A stretch of 41,833 nt of DNA from Pseudomonadota bacterium (GTDB lineage Bacteria > Pseudomonadota > Gammaproteobacteria > Pseudomonadales > Pseudomonadaceae): the NCBI GenBank assembly GCA_023431055.1, contig JAEYXX010000014.1, positions 1 to 41,833 of the forward strand. The letters run 5' to 3'. Below, in pieces: positions 18,719 through 30,403 of this stretch. How positions within the stretch are numbered: position 1 is the stretch's first letter; every line of letters begins with the position of its first letter. Below the pieces are notes generated by a model that ran no database searches, was not told the origin of the DNA, and saw nothing but the letters and a program-made list of their open reading frames with translations. Position numbers and translations under genes: made by a program.

Positions 18719-19627
18719 ATGAGTTCAAACGCAGTCCTCGCCAAAGCCTCGCCGCTGGATGCCCTGCAGCGCTGGCTGCCCAAGCTGGTGCTGGCGCCGA
18801 GCATGGTCATCGTGCTGGTGGGCTTCTACGGCTACATCGGCTGGACCTTCCTGTTGTCGTTCACCAACTCGCGCTTTATGCCCAGCTACAACTTCGTCGG
18901 GCTGCAGCAGTACGCGCGGCTGTGGGACAACGACCGCTGGTGGGTGGCGAGCCAGAACCTGCTGGTCTACGGCGGCCTGTTCATCGCCATCAGCCTGGCC
19001 ATCGGCGTGCTGCTGGCGGTGCTGCTGGACCAGCGCATCCGCCGCGAAGGCTTTATTCGCACCATCTTTCTCTACCCCATGGCGCTGTCGATGATCGTCA
19101 CCGGCACCGCCTGGAAGTGGCTGCTCAACCCCGGCCTGGGCCTGGACAAATTACTGCGTGACTGGGGCTGGGAGGGCTTTCGCTTCGACTGGCTGGTGGA
19201 CCCGGATCGCGTCGTCTACTGCCTGGTGATGGCCGCCGTGTGGCAGTCCTCGGGCTTCGTCATGGCGCTGTTCCTCGCCGGGCTGCGCAGCGTCGATCAG
19301 TCGATCATCCGCGCCGCCCAGGTCGATGGCGCCAGCCTGCCGAGCATCTACCTGCGCATCGTCCTGCCGAGCCTCGGGCCGGTGTTCTTCAGTGCGCTGA
19401 TGATCCTCGCGCATATCGCCATCAAGAGTTTCGACCTGGTCGCCTCGATGACCGCCGGTGGCCCCGGCTACGCCTCCGACCTGCCGGCGATGTTCATGTA
19501 CGCCCACACCTTCACCCGCGGCCAGATGGGCCTCGGCGCCGCCAGCGCGATGCTGATGCTCGGCGCGGTGCTGGCGATTCTGGTGCCGTATCTGTATTCC
19601 GAACTGCGAGGCAAACGCCATGACTGA
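18719..19627 (+). CDS. gtsB: Glucose ABC transporter permease GtsB
   Basis: A 302-residue inner-membrane permease of the MalF type. Six or so hydrophobic segments are visible, starting LVLAPSMVIVLVGFYGYIGW. The cytoplasmic EAA loop that contacts the ATPase appears as IIRAAQVDGASLPSIYLRIV. It pairs with GtsC to form the glucose channel. The ATG at 18719 has a CGGAG element upstream. Its last bases overlap gtsC by 8 nt, so the two are coupled. Confidence 0.93.
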   Translation: MSSNAVLAKASPLDALQRWLPKLVLAPSMVIVLVGFYGYIGWTFLLSFTNSRFMPSYNFVGLQQYARLWDNDRWWVASQNLLVYGGLFIAISLAIGVLLAVLLDQRIRREGFIRTIFLYPMALSMIVTGTAWKWLLNPGLGLDKLLRDWGWEGFRFDWLVDPDRVVYCLVMAAVWQSSGFVMALFLAGLRSVDQSIIRAAQVDGASLPSIYLRIVLPSLGPVFFSALMILAHIAIKSFDLVASMTAGGPGYASDLPAMFMYAHTFTRGQMGLGAASAMLMLGAVLAILVPYLYSELRGKRHD

Positions 19628-20498
19628 TTCCGTGCTCGATGCGCGCCTGGCGCCGCGCCCCGTACCCCGGGTGAGGGCCTTCAGCCTCAGCCGCCTGGCC
19701 ATCCACGCCACCCTGATCCTGGCCTGCGCGGTGTACCTGGTGCCGCTGCTGGTGATGTTGCTGACCAGCTTCAAGACCCCCGACGACATTCGCAGCGGCA
19801 ACCTGCTGTCGATCCCCGACGTGTTTACCCTGATCGGCTGGGTCAAGGCCTGGGACGGCGTCGGCGGCTACTTCTGGAACTCGGTGAAGATCACCATCCC
19901 GGCGGTGCTGATCTCCACGCTGCTCGGTGCGCTGAACGGCTACGTGCTGGCCATGTGGCGCTTTCGCGGCTCGCAGCTGTTCTTCGGCCTGCTGCTGTTC
20001 GGCTGCTTCCTGCCGTTCCAGGTGATCCTGCTGCCGGCGTCCTTCACCCTCGGCAAGCTCGGCCTGGCCAATACCACCGAAGGCCTGGTGCTGGTGCACG
20101 TGGTCTACGGCCTGGCCTTCACCACGCTGTTCTTCCGCAATTTCTACGTGAGCATTCCCGAGGCGCTGGTGCGCGCCGCACGGCTCGACGGTGCGGGCTT
20201 TTTCACCATCTTCGGGCGCATCCTGCTGCCGATGTCGGTGCCGATCATCATGGTCTGCCTGATCTGGCAGTTCACCCAGATCTGGAACGACTTCCTCTTC
20301 GGCGTGGTGTTCGCCAGCGGCGACACCCAGCCGATCACCGTGGCGCTGAACAACCTGGTCAACACCAGCACCGGGGCCAAGGAATACAACGTCGATATGG
20401 CCGCGGCGATGATCGCCGGGCTGCCCACGCTGCTGGTCTACATCCTGGCCGGTAAATACTTCCTGCGCGGCCTCACCGCCGGCGCCGTCAAAGGTTGA
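19620..20498 (+). CDS. gtsC: Glucose ABC transporter permease GtsC
   Basis: A 292-residue MalG-type permease with about six membrane segments, from LILACAVYLVPLLVMLLTSF onward. The EAA motif reads ALVRAARLDGAGFFTIFGRI. It pairs with GtsB. Start and overlap with gtsB (ATGACTGA) are unambiguous. A 10-bp gap separates it from gtsD. Confidence 0.94.
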   Translation: MTDSVLDARLAPRPVPRVRAFSLSRLAIHATLILACAVYLVPLLVMLLTSFKTPDDIRSGNLLSIPDVFTLIGWVKAWDGVGGYFWNSVKITIPAVLISTLLGALNGYVLAMWRFRGSQLFFGLLLFGCFLPFQVILLPASFTLGKLGLANTTEGLVLVHVVYGLAFTTLFFRNFYVSIPEALVRAARLDGAGFFTIFGRILLPMSVPIIMVCLIWQFTQIWNDFLFGVVFASGDTQPITVALNNLVNTSTGAKEYNVDMAAAMIAGLPTLLVYILAGKYFLRGLTAGAVKG

Positions 20499-20508
20499 GG
20501 TAATAACC

Positions 20509-21654
20509 ATGGCTACCCTCGAACTGCGCAACGTCAACAAGTCCTACGGCAGCGGCTTGCCGGATACCCTGAAGAACATCGAACTGGCCATCGACTCCGG
20601 CGAGTTCCTGATCCTGGTCGGCCCCTCCGGCTGCGGCAAATCCACCCTGATGAACTGCATCGCCGGCCTGGAAAGTATCAGCGGCGGGGCGATTCTGGTG
20701 GACGGCGCCGACATCAGCGGCATGAGCCCGAAGGATCGCGACATCGCCATGGTGTTCCAGTCCTACGCGCTGTACCCGACCATGACGGTGAAGGACAACA
20801 TCGCCTTCGGCCTGAAGATGCGCAAGATGCCGCCGGCCGAGATCGAGGCGGAGGTAGCGCGCGTGGCCAAGCTGCTGCAGATCGAGCATCTGCTGACGCG
20901 CAAGCCCGGCCAGCTCTCCGGCGGCCAGCAGCAGCGCGTGGCCATGGGCCGGGCGCTGGCGCGGCGGCCGAAGATCTACCTGTTCGACGAACCTTTGTCG
21001 AACCTCGATGCCAAGCTGCGGGTCGAAATGCGCACCGAGATCAAGCTGATGCACCAGCGCCTGAAGACCACCACGGTGTACGTCACCCACGACCAGATCG
21101 AGGCCATGACCCTGGGCGACAAGGTGGCGGTGATGAAGGACGGTATCATCCAGCAGTTCGGCACCCCGCAAGAGATTTACAACGACCCGGCCAACCAGTT
21201 CGTCGCCAGCTTTATCGGCTCGCCGCCGATGAACTTCGTCCCGCTGCGCACGCAGGTGCGTGATGGCCAGTGCTTCGGTTTGCTCGACTCGGGTCAGGCG
21301 CGCTGCGAGCTGCCGCTGGGCGCGGCGGCGGAGCTGGAAGGGCGCGAGCTGGTGCTCGGCGTGCGTCCCGAGCAGATCCAGCTGGCAGGCGCCGCTGCAG
21401 CGCAGCCGAGCCTGCGCGCCGAGGTCGAGGTGGTCGAGCCGACCGGTCCGGACACCCTGGTGTTCGTCAGCCTCAATCAGACTAAGGTGTGCTGCCGCCT
21501 GGCGCCGGACGCCGCGGCGCGGGCCGGCGCCAGTCTCGATCTGCAGTTCGATCCGGCGCGCGTGCTGCTGTTCGACGCCGCCAGCGGCGAGCGTCTGCGC
21601 CCGGGAAAGCGCCAGGCCACTGACAACAAGGTGGCCCAGTTCAAGCTCGGTTAG
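20509..21654 (+). CDS. gtsD: Glucose ABC transporter ATP-binding protein (MalK-type)
   Basis: The cytoplasmic ATPase of the Gts transporter, 381 residues. Walker A is GPSGCGKST (residues 38-46), the Q-loop lies in [10 protein letters not shown], the signature is LSGGQQQRV near 136, Walker B is [13 protein letters not shown] and the H-loop is VTHDQ. The C-terminal third is the regulatory TOBE-like domain of MalK-type proteins ([12 protein letters not shown]). It energises sugar import through GtsBC. It is followed by a REP-like pair and the porin gene. Confidence 0.95.
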   Translation: MATLELRNVNKSYGSGLPDTLKNIELAIDSGEFLILVGPSGCGKSTLMNCIAGLESISGGAILVDGADISGMSPKDRDIAMVFQSYALYPTMTVKDNIAFGLKMRKMPPAEIEAEVARVAKLLQIEHLLTRKPGQLSGGQQQRVAMGRALARRPKIYLFDEPLSNLDAKLRVEMRTEIKLMHQRLKTTTVYVTHDQIEAMTLGDKVAVMKDGIIQQFGTPQEIYNDPANQFVASFIGSPPMNFVPLRTQVRDGQCFGLLDSGQARCELPLGAAAELEGRELVLGVRPEQIQLAGAAAAQPSLRAEVEVVEPTGPDTLVFVSLNQTKVCCRLAPDAAARAGASLDLQFDPARVLLFDAASGERLRPGKRQATDNKVAQFKLG

Positions 21655-21658
21655 CCGC

Positions 21659-21715
21659 GTAGCCCGGATGCAATCCGGGGGCTGCCCAATAAACCCCGGA
21701 TTGCTTCCGGGCTAC
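21659..21715. repeat. REP-like palindrome pair between gtsD and the porin gene
   Basis: gtagcccggatgcaatccgg and ccggattgcttccgggctac form an inverted pair immediately after the gtsD stop codon. Confidence 0.85.
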
Positions 21716-21779
21716 TAGGTGTATCAAGGCAATGAAAACAACCGTCGCTGCGGCGGTTATCCGCAGCATCGCTCAATAA

Positions 21780-23036
<1,257 letters not shown>

Positions 23037-23043
23037 CCAGTCG

Positions 23044-23460
23044 GTAGGGTGGATCGCGCCTTACCGATCCACCGGGGGTGTTACGCGGTGGATGAGAAAA
23101 GCGTCATCCACCCTACGCAGCGCATTGTGTAGACCGCAGCCCGGATGCAATCCGGGGTGATCTTTGCTCCGGCCCCCGGATTTCATCCGGGCTACAACAA
23201 CCCTGCAGCCAGGGAGTAGGGTGGATCACGCCTCATCTATCCACCGTGGGTGTCAGGCGGTGGATGAGAAAAGCGTCATCCACCCTACGCAGCGCACCGT
23301 GTAGACCGTAGCCCGGATGCAATCCGGGGTGATCCTTGCTCCGGCCCCGGATTTCATCCGGGCTACAACAATCCTGCAACCTGGGAGTAGGGGATCACGC
23401 TTCACCGATCCACCTTGGGTGCCAGGTGGTGGATGAAAACAGCGTCATCCACCCTACGAG
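23044..23460. repeat. Tandem array of composite REP-like units (about 172-bp period)
   Basis: Three copies start at 23044, 23216 and 23387 (the third is partial, ending near 23460). Each full unit contains two different palindromes: a 'gtagggtggat...atccaccctac' pair and a 'gtagcccggatgcaatccgg...ccgggctac' pair. Copies differ by scattered substitutions. The array fills the whole 440-bp gap between the porin and MocR genes, which are convergent; I see no gene in it. Confidence 0.9.
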
Positions 23461-23476
23461 GGCACACACGGTGGCG

Positions 23477-24889
23477 TCAGAGCAACCCCGCCACCAAGCG
23501 CCCGAGCACCTCCATGGCCTGTTCGCTGCGCGGGTTCCACGGGTGACCGTAGTTCAGCCGCGCGCAGTGACGAAAGCCCTGGCTGGCGGAGAAGATCGGC
23601 CCCGGCGCCAGGCTGATGCCCTGGGCCAACGCCAGGCGCAGCAGTTGTAGCGAGTCCAGGCGCTCGGGGAATTCGAACCAGAGGAAGTAGCCGCCCGAAG
23701 GCCTTGTGACCCGCGTGCTGGCGGGAAAGTGTCGGGCGGCGGAGGCGAGCATCGCGCTCTGCTGCATTTCCAGGGCGTGGCGCAGTTTGCGCAGGTGGCG
23801 GTCGTAGCCGCCGTGCTGCAGGTAGTCGGCCAGTGCCGCCTGCGCTGGCACCGACGGGGAGATGGTGGTCATCAGCTTCAGTCGGGCGATCTGCTCGGCA
23901 TAGCGCCCGCCGGCCACCCAGCCGATGCGATAACCCGGCGCCAGGCTCTTGGAGAAGGAGCTGCAATGCATCACCAGCCCCTCACGGTCAAAGCTCTTCA
24001 CCGGCTTGGGTGGGTGGCTGCCGAAGTACAGCTCGGCGTACACGTCGTCTTCGATCAACGGCACCTGATGTTCGACCAGCAGGTCGTACAGCGCCTGCTT
24101 CTTGGTCTCGCTCATGCTGGCGCCGAGCGGGTTCTGCAGGCTGGTCATGAACCAGCAGGCCTTGATCGGCAGTTGCTTCAGACTCGCCGACAGGGCGCCC
24201 AGGTCGATGCCCTCGCGCGGGTGTACGGGGATTTCCACGGCCTTTAGCTGCAGCCGCTCCAGCACCTGCAGGCAGGCGTAGAAGGTCGGTGACTCGATGG
24301 CCACCAGATCGCCGGGCTGGGTCACGCACTGCAGGCAGAGGTTGAGCGCCTCCATGGCGCCGTTGCTGATCACCAGCTCCTCCATTGGCAGCATCACGCC
24401 GCTGACCATGTAGCGCAGGGCGATCTGACGGCGCAGGTCGGCGTTGCCGGCGGTCATGTCGGCGATGATCTCGTGCGGCGAGAGCATGCGCAGCGCGTGC
24501 GCCATGCTCTTGGCCAGACGCGGCAGCGGGAACAGATCGGGGCTGGGGAACGCCGAGCCGAAGGGCACGGTGTGCGGGTCCTTCAGCGAGGCGAGCACGG
24601 AGAACACCAGCTCGCTGACGTCCACCTCGGTGGTCTGCGCCGCGTGGGTGGTCAGCTCAGGCTCGTGCAGCGGGCGTTTGGCGTGTTCGCGCACGAAGTA
24701 GCCGGAACGCGCGCGTGCCTGGATCAGGCCGCGATCCTCCAGCAGGTAGTAGGCCTGGAACACGGTGGAGGGGCTGACGCCATAGGTGCGGCTGGCATGG
24801 CGCACCGAGGGCACCTTCTCGCCGGGGCCGAGCACGCCGGTACGGATCAGCTCGGCGATCTCGTCGGCAAATTTTTCGTAGCGTTTCAT
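23477..24889 (-). CDS. MocR-type (GntR-HTH/aminotransferase) transcriptional regulator
   Basis: A 470-residue fusion of a GntR winged helix (residues 1-70, KVPSVRHASRTYGVSPSTVF) with a class I aminotransferase-like domain. The PLP-binding lysine is in SSFSKSLAPGYRIGW near residue 312. FWFE-like and GGYFLW blocks near the C terminus are typical. Such MocR proteins usually regulate rather than transaminate. The target is unknown; no divergent metabolic gene sits next to it. The start at 24889 (MKRYEK) follows a short CAGGACAGG ribosome region; open codons continue 52 residues upstream but are atypical. An inverted repeat, GTTCACC/GGTGAAC, lies just upstream. Confidence 0.88.
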   Translation of the reverse strand: MKRYEKFADEIAELIRTGVLGPGEKVPSVRHASRTYGVSPSTVFQAYYLLEDRGLIQARARSGYFVREHAKRPLHEPELTTHAAQTTEVDVSELVFSVLASLKDPHTVPFGSAFPSPDLFPLPRLAKSMAHALRMLSPHEIIADMTAGNADLRRQIALRYMVSGVMLPMEELVISNGAMEALNLCLQCVTQPGDLVAIESPTFYACLQVLERLQLKAVEIPVHPREGIDLGALSASLKQLPIKACWFMTSLQNPLGASMSETKKQALYDLLVEHQVPLIEDDVYAELYFGSHPPKPVKSFDREGLVMHCSSFSKSLAPGYRIGWVAGGRYAEQIARLKLMTTISPSVPAQAALADYLQHGGYDRHLRKLRHALEMQQSAMLASAARHFPASTRVTRPSGGYFLWFEFPERLDSLQLLRLALAQGISLAPGPIFSASQGFRHCARLNYGHPWNPRSEQAMEVLGRLVAGLL

Positions 24890-24899
24890 CCTGTCCTGG

Positions 24900-24929
24900 T
24901 TCACCGCCGCAAAGGGTACGGGTGAACAC
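24900..24929 (-). promoter_or_regulatory. Small inverted repeat upstream of the MocR gene
   Basis: GTTCACC and GGTGAAC form 7-bp inverted arms with about 15 nt between, just upstream of the start codon. MocR and GntR proteins often bind such sites in their own promoters; autoregulation is inference. Confidence 0.3.
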
Positions 24930-24995
24930 TTTACGGGGTGAGCGGCAGACATGGCAGTGCCTCGTGAAGGGGGACGTATCTCGGTTGTGGCAACC

Positions 24996-25134
24996 GTAGC
25001 CCGGACACAATCCGGGGAAGGATCTCGAACCGCCCCGGATTGCATCCGGGCTACGGCTCTGGTGGCCCATTCGCCGCGGGGCGCGGCTCCTACACGGATT
25101 TGAGAGCAACTGTAGGAGCCCCGCCTCGGGGCGA
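24996..25134. repeat. Two adjacent REP-like palindromes
   Basis: The first is gtagcccggacacaatccgg...ccggattgcatccgggctac (24996-25054). The second has arms ggctcctaca (25085-25094) and tgtaggagcc (25111-25120) flanked by further GC-rich complementarity. They occupy the gap between the MocR gene and ccoG, both on the minus strand. Confidence 0.8.
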
Positions 25135-25138
25135 AGCG

Positions 25139-26551
25139 CTAGCGCAGCGGCGCGAGGAAGGTGCTCTTGGTGCTGACGCGGCTGCCCGCATCTGCCTGGT
25201 CGCGTACCTCGAAATGCAGGGTTTGCGGGCCGGCAGCGTTGTGCGTGGCCGTTAGCGCGACGCTGACCGGCAGATCACGAATCTCCCCCGGCGCCAGGTT
25301 CAGCGTGCGTGGGCCGTGCAGCTCGAAGTCGCCGGCGTCGACCAGATCGATGGCATAGCTGCGCGGCTGCTGGGTCTTGTTGATGATCTTCAGGCTGTAG
25401 ATGTTCTCGATCTGGCCCAGCGAGTTCTCGCGGAACAGGCCGCGGTCGCGGGTCACGTCCAGCGAGATCAGCGGGCGTTCGGCCAGCGCCCAGGCGAAGG
25501 CGCCGATCATCACCAGCAGCATGGCCGCATAGCCGACCAGGCGCGGGCGCAGCCACCGGGTCTTGCCGCCGGCCAGCTCGTTCTCCGAGCTGTAGCGCAC
25601 CAGGCCGCGGTCATAGCCGAGCTTGTCCATGATGCTGTCACAGGCATCGACGCAGGCGCCGCAGCCGATGCAATCCAGTTGCAGGCCGTCGCGGATGTCG
25701 ATGCCGGTCGGGCAGACCTGCACGCACATGGTGCAGTCGATGCAGTCGCCCAGGCCTTCGGCCTTGTAGTCGGCGTCCTTGCGCCGTGGACCACGATTTT
25801 CACCACGCGCGGCGTCGTAGGAAATGATCAGCGTATCGCTGTCGAACATCACACTCTGGAAGCGCGAGTAGGGGCACATGTCGCGGCATACCTTTTCGCG
25901 CAGCCAGCCGGCGTTGATGTAGGTGGCAGCAGTGAAGAACAGTACCCAGAACGCCGTGGTGGCACCGACTTCGAAGGTCGCCAGGTCCACTGTCAGTTGG
26001 CGCACCGGAGTGAAGTAGCCGACGAAGGCCAGGGCCGTGACCAGGCTGACCGCGAGCCACAGGCCGTGCTTGGCGCTGCGCCGGGCCAGTTTTTGCAGCG
26101 ACCAGGGCGCGGCGTCGAGCTTGATGCGCTGGCCGCGGTCGCCCTCGGTGATCTGCTCCACGCGCATGAACACCCAGGTCCATACGCTCTGCGGGCAGGC
26201 GTAGCCGCACCAGACGCGGCCAGCCAACACGGTGATGAAGAACAGGCCGAAGGCGGCGATGATCAGGATCGCCGAGAGCAGGATGAAATCCTGTGGCCAG
26301 AAGGTCGCGCCGAAGATATGGAACTGGCGATTCTCCAGGTCCCAAAGCACGGCCTGGCGGCCGTTCCAATCGATCCAGGCGGTGCCGAAGAACAGCAGAA
26401 ACAGCAGGCCGGCACCGAGCAGGCGCAGGTTACGAAAGCGCCCGGTGAAGCTGCGCGTGTGGATTGGGCCGCCGGCCTGGGCCGGGGTCAGGCGAATGGG
26501 CTTGGCCGGGTCGATGCTCTCGACGGCGCGCACGGGGATCAGATCGGTCAT
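25139..26551 (-). CDS. ccoG: Cytochrome c oxidase accessory protein CcoG (FixG/RdxA family)
   Basis: A 470-residue inner-membrane iron-sulfur protein needed for copper handling in cbb3-type oxidase assembly in several bacteria. Several membrane helices are visible (LLGAGLLFLLFFGTAWI, DFILLSAILIIAAFGLFFIT). Cysteine motifs include WCGYACPQSVW, VCRDMCPYSRFQ and two ferredoxin-type clusters, CIDCTMCVQVCPTGID and CIGCGACVDACDSIM. The C-terminal 120 residues form the Ig-like FixG domain. The usual ccoNOPQ and ccoHIS genes are not in the window, so this is an isolated copy; pseudomonads may carry two. No FNR-type box was seen in its 342-bp upstream gap. Confidence 0.92.
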   Translation of the reverse strand: MTDLIPVRAVESIDPAKPIRLTPAQAGGPIHTRSFTGRFRNLRLLGAGLLFLLFFGTAWIDWNGRQAVLWDLENRQFHIFGATFWPQDFILLSAILIIAAFGLFFITVLAGRVWCGYACPQSVWTWVFMRVEQITEGDRGQRIKLDAAPWSLQKLARRSAKHGLWLAVSLVTALAFVGYFTPVRQLTVDLATFEVGATTAFWVLFFTAATYINAGWLREKVCRDMCPYSRFQSVMFDSDTLIISYDAARGENRGPRRKDADYKAEGLGDCIDCTMCVQVCPTGIDIRDGLQLDCIGCGACVDACDSIMDKLGYDRGLVRYSSENELAGGKTRWLRPRLVGYAAMLLVMIGAFAWALAERPLISLDVTRDRGLFRENSLGQIENIYSLKIINKTQQPRSYAIDLVDAGDFELHGPRTLNLAPGEIRDLPVSVALTATHNAAGPQTLHFEVRDQADAGSRVSTKSTFLAPLR

Positions 26552-26770
26552 GTCGTTGCCCTCATCAGGCGTTTATTCAGGCTGGCGCCATGATCCGAGT
26601 GGGGCTGTTTACAAAACAGACTCAGGTTTTCGATAAAAAAGCGGATCAGATGATTACGTCGAACGCAGGGAAAAGTGCCACGCAGGCCGCCAGACCGCGC
26701 CATTTCTGAGGTCATGAGCCTTCATGTCGAGCGATCCAGATACCGCCCTGCGACATCGCGCCACGCCAAT

Positions 26771-26792
26771 CAGTGTCCTGTGCAGGACACTG
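26771..26792. promoter_or_regulatory. Near-perfect 22-bp palindrome upstream of cysI
   Basis: Arms CAGTGTCCTG (26771-26780) and CAGGACACTG (26783-26792) flank a 2-nt centre. It lies about 100 bp before the cysI start in the ccoG-cysI divergent gap (26552-26893). Either an operator for a dimeric regulator or a cruciform; the short loop makes an RNA terminator unlikely. Confidence 0.5.
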
Positions 26793-26893
26793 TCGTACCT
26801 ATCTGATCCGGTTTTTTAAGGCTTTTCTGGCGCTGTTTTCGGTGCACGCCTGGCAGGCATAGTCGACGCCCCGTGATCAGGAGGCCCGCCGGC

Positions 26894-28557
<1,664 letters not shown>

Positions 28558-28561
<4 letters not shown>

Positions 28562-29076
28562 ACAATCTGATCCGTCTGGTCGAGGGCCAGGCTTGTATCG
28601 TTGACGATGATCCCTGGCAACTCGACGCTGAAGGGGACGCGCCGCTGATCTTGCCGCTGACGGCCTGGCGTGAGCGGCAGCCCGTGGAGGTGCTGGAAGG
28701 CAGGGCGATGAGTGCCGACGGCCTGCTGTTGCAGGTGGATGACGAGCCAGAGGCGCTGCAGCCGTTTCTCGCCAGCCTGCCGCTGATCGCCATCGACTTC
28801 CCCAGTTTCCGCGATGGCCGTGGCTACAGCCAAGCCTACCTGCTACGTACCCGACTGGGCTGGCGCGGCGAATTGCGCGCGGTGGGCGATGTGCTGCGTG
28901 ACCAGCTGGCGCACATGCGCCAGTGCGGCTTCGATGCCTTCGCGGTGCGCGCCGACAAATCGCTGGACGATGCACTCAAGGGCCTGCAAGGACTCAGTGT
29001 GTTGTATGGTCGCTCGGTTATCGAGCCGCGTCCGCTGTTTCGCCGGGGACGCCAGAAGGAGGAATCGAAATCATGA
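28558..29076 (+). CDS. DUF934 protein, sulfite-reductase partner
   Basis: A 172-residue DUF934 family protein. Family blocks include LPLIAIDFPSFRDGRGYSQA and LRDQLAHMRQCGFDAFAVR. In many proteobacteria it is found directly after this type of sulfite reductase and is regarded as needed for its activity; the mechanism is not settled. The ATG overlaps the cysI stop by 4 nt and the stop overlaps the next gene's start, so it is in the middle of a coupled run. Confidence 0.88.
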
Positions 29077-29426
29077 TGGTGCGTGGCCTGTTCTGGCTGG
29101 TAGTGCTGCAGTTGTTCGGTGTGGCACTGAATCACTGGCTATTGCCGATGCTGCCGGCCTCGATCATCGGCCTGTTGCTGCTCTCGGTCTGGCTGATGTG
29201 GCGTGGCGCCGTACCCGAGCCGCTGCAGCAGGCTGCCGGTGGTTTGCTGCCATATCTGCCGCTGCTGCTGGCCGTGCCGGCCTCGGGGATCATGACCAGC
29301 AGCGATTTGCTGCTTGGTGAACTGCCGGTGATCGCCACGGCGCTGGTGCTGTCGCTGCTGGTCACCGTACCGTTCTGCGGCTGGCTGCTGCAGACGCTGA
29401 TCCGCCGTCAGGAGCGCAAGGGATGA
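29073..29426 (+). CDS. lrgA: CidA/LrgA-family holin-like membrane protein
   Basis: A 117-residue small membrane protein with four hydrophobic helices, matching the CidA/LrgA family (PASIIGLLLLSVWLMW block). These proteins are holin-like and, with LrgB, are linked in other bacteria to murein hydrolase export or to small-metabolite transport. A good AAGGAGG lies 9 nt upstream of the ATG at 29073 (a second ATG follows at once). It overlaps the DUF934 stop and its own stop overlaps lrgB (ATGA), an unusually tight link between sulfite reduction genes and a CidAB pair. Confidence 0.85.
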   Translation: MMVRGLFWLVVLQLFGVALNHWLLPMLPASIIGLLLLSVWLMWRGAVPEPLQQAAGGLLPYLPLLLAVPASGIMTSSDLLLGELPVIATALVLSLLVTVPFCGWLLQTLIRRQERKG

Positions 29427-30106
29427 CGCCGCTGACTCATCATCCGTTATTCGCCATCGCCCTGACCCTGGCTGCCTTTCTGATCGCCGCCTGGCTCTAT
29501 CGCCGCAGTGGTTGGCTGCTGCTGCAGCCGGTTCTGGTGTCGGTCACACTGATCGTCACCACCTTGCTTTTGTGCGGCGTGGATTACGCCACCTACCGCG
29601 CCGGTGCCGAGCCCGTCGCCTGGCTGCTGGGGCCGGCCACCGTCGCCCTGGCGGTGCCGCTGCAGCACAACATCAAACGCATCCGCCAGTTGTTCTGGCC
29701 GGTGCTTATCACCCTGACCGCCGGCGGCGTATTGTCGGTGGCGCTGACCCTGGCCATCGGCTGGGCGCTGGGCGCCGACTGGAGCGTGGTGATGAGCCTG
29801 GCGCCGAAGTTCGTGACCATGCCGATTGCCATGCCGGTGGCCGAGCAGATTGGCGGCGTCGCCTCGCTGGCGGCGGTGATGGTCATGCTCACCGGGGTGA
29901 TCGGCACGGCCATGGGGCCGCTGCTGCTGCGTTGGGCGGGCGTCGATCACCCCGCGGCCCGTGGCCTGAGCTACGGCATCAATGCCCATGCCATCGGCAC
30001 CGCGCACGCCTTGCAGGAAGGTGAGGAGTGCGGCGCCTTCGCCGCCCTGGCGATGAGCCTACTGGGCATCGGCACCGCCTTGCTGTTACCGCTGCTGCTG
30101 GCCTGA
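29423..30106 (+). CDS. lrgB: LrgB/CidB-family membrane protein
   Basis: A 227-residue inner-membrane protein with about six helices, of the LrgB family. Diagnostic blocks are LGPATVALAVPL, SLAPKFVTMPIAMPVAEQIGG and the C-terminal GLSYGINAHAIGTAHALQEGE. It acts with the LrgA/CidA partner encoded just upstream. The start overlaps the lrgA stop by 4 nt. No clear terminator follows; the next 297 bp are GC-rich with some short complementarities and lead to mqo. Confidence 0.92.
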   Translation: MTPLTHHPLFAIALTLAAFLIAAWLYRRSGWLLLQPVLVSVTLIVTTLLLCGVDYATYRAGAEPVAWLLGPATVALAVPLQHNIKRIRQLFWPVLITLTAGGVLSVALTLAIGWALGADWSVVMSLAPKFVTMPIAMPVAEQIGGVASLAAVMVMLTGVIGTAMGPLLLRWAGVDHPAARGLSYGINAHAIGTAHALQEGEECGAFAALAMSLLGIGTALLLPLLLA

Positions 30107-30403
30107 TTCGGGCGGGATTCCGCCATTTCCAAGGGGCTCCTCCCGCGGATCTGGCGAGTTCCCGCCAGCCCCGTGCCGGCTGTGTGGCAGAAAGCCGCAC
30201 AGGGACTGCTGAATCCTTTCAGCGGCACACATATTGCTCCAGCACGCGGCGCGATCGGAATACGCCCGCCAAGAGGCCTGGAAATACCCTTCCTCCCGCC
30301 GCGCCGCAGATCTGCGGCTATCGCCCATATGCGGCCCAAACGGCCGCTGCCCGAAACCTTGCCTGCGCGGCACTCGTTGTCGTGCGACGAACTGGACTGT
30401 CCC

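Noticed and set aside
26552..26893. FNR/Anr box for ccoG
   Set aside because: No TTGAT-N4-ATCAA-like sequence could be found in the gap.
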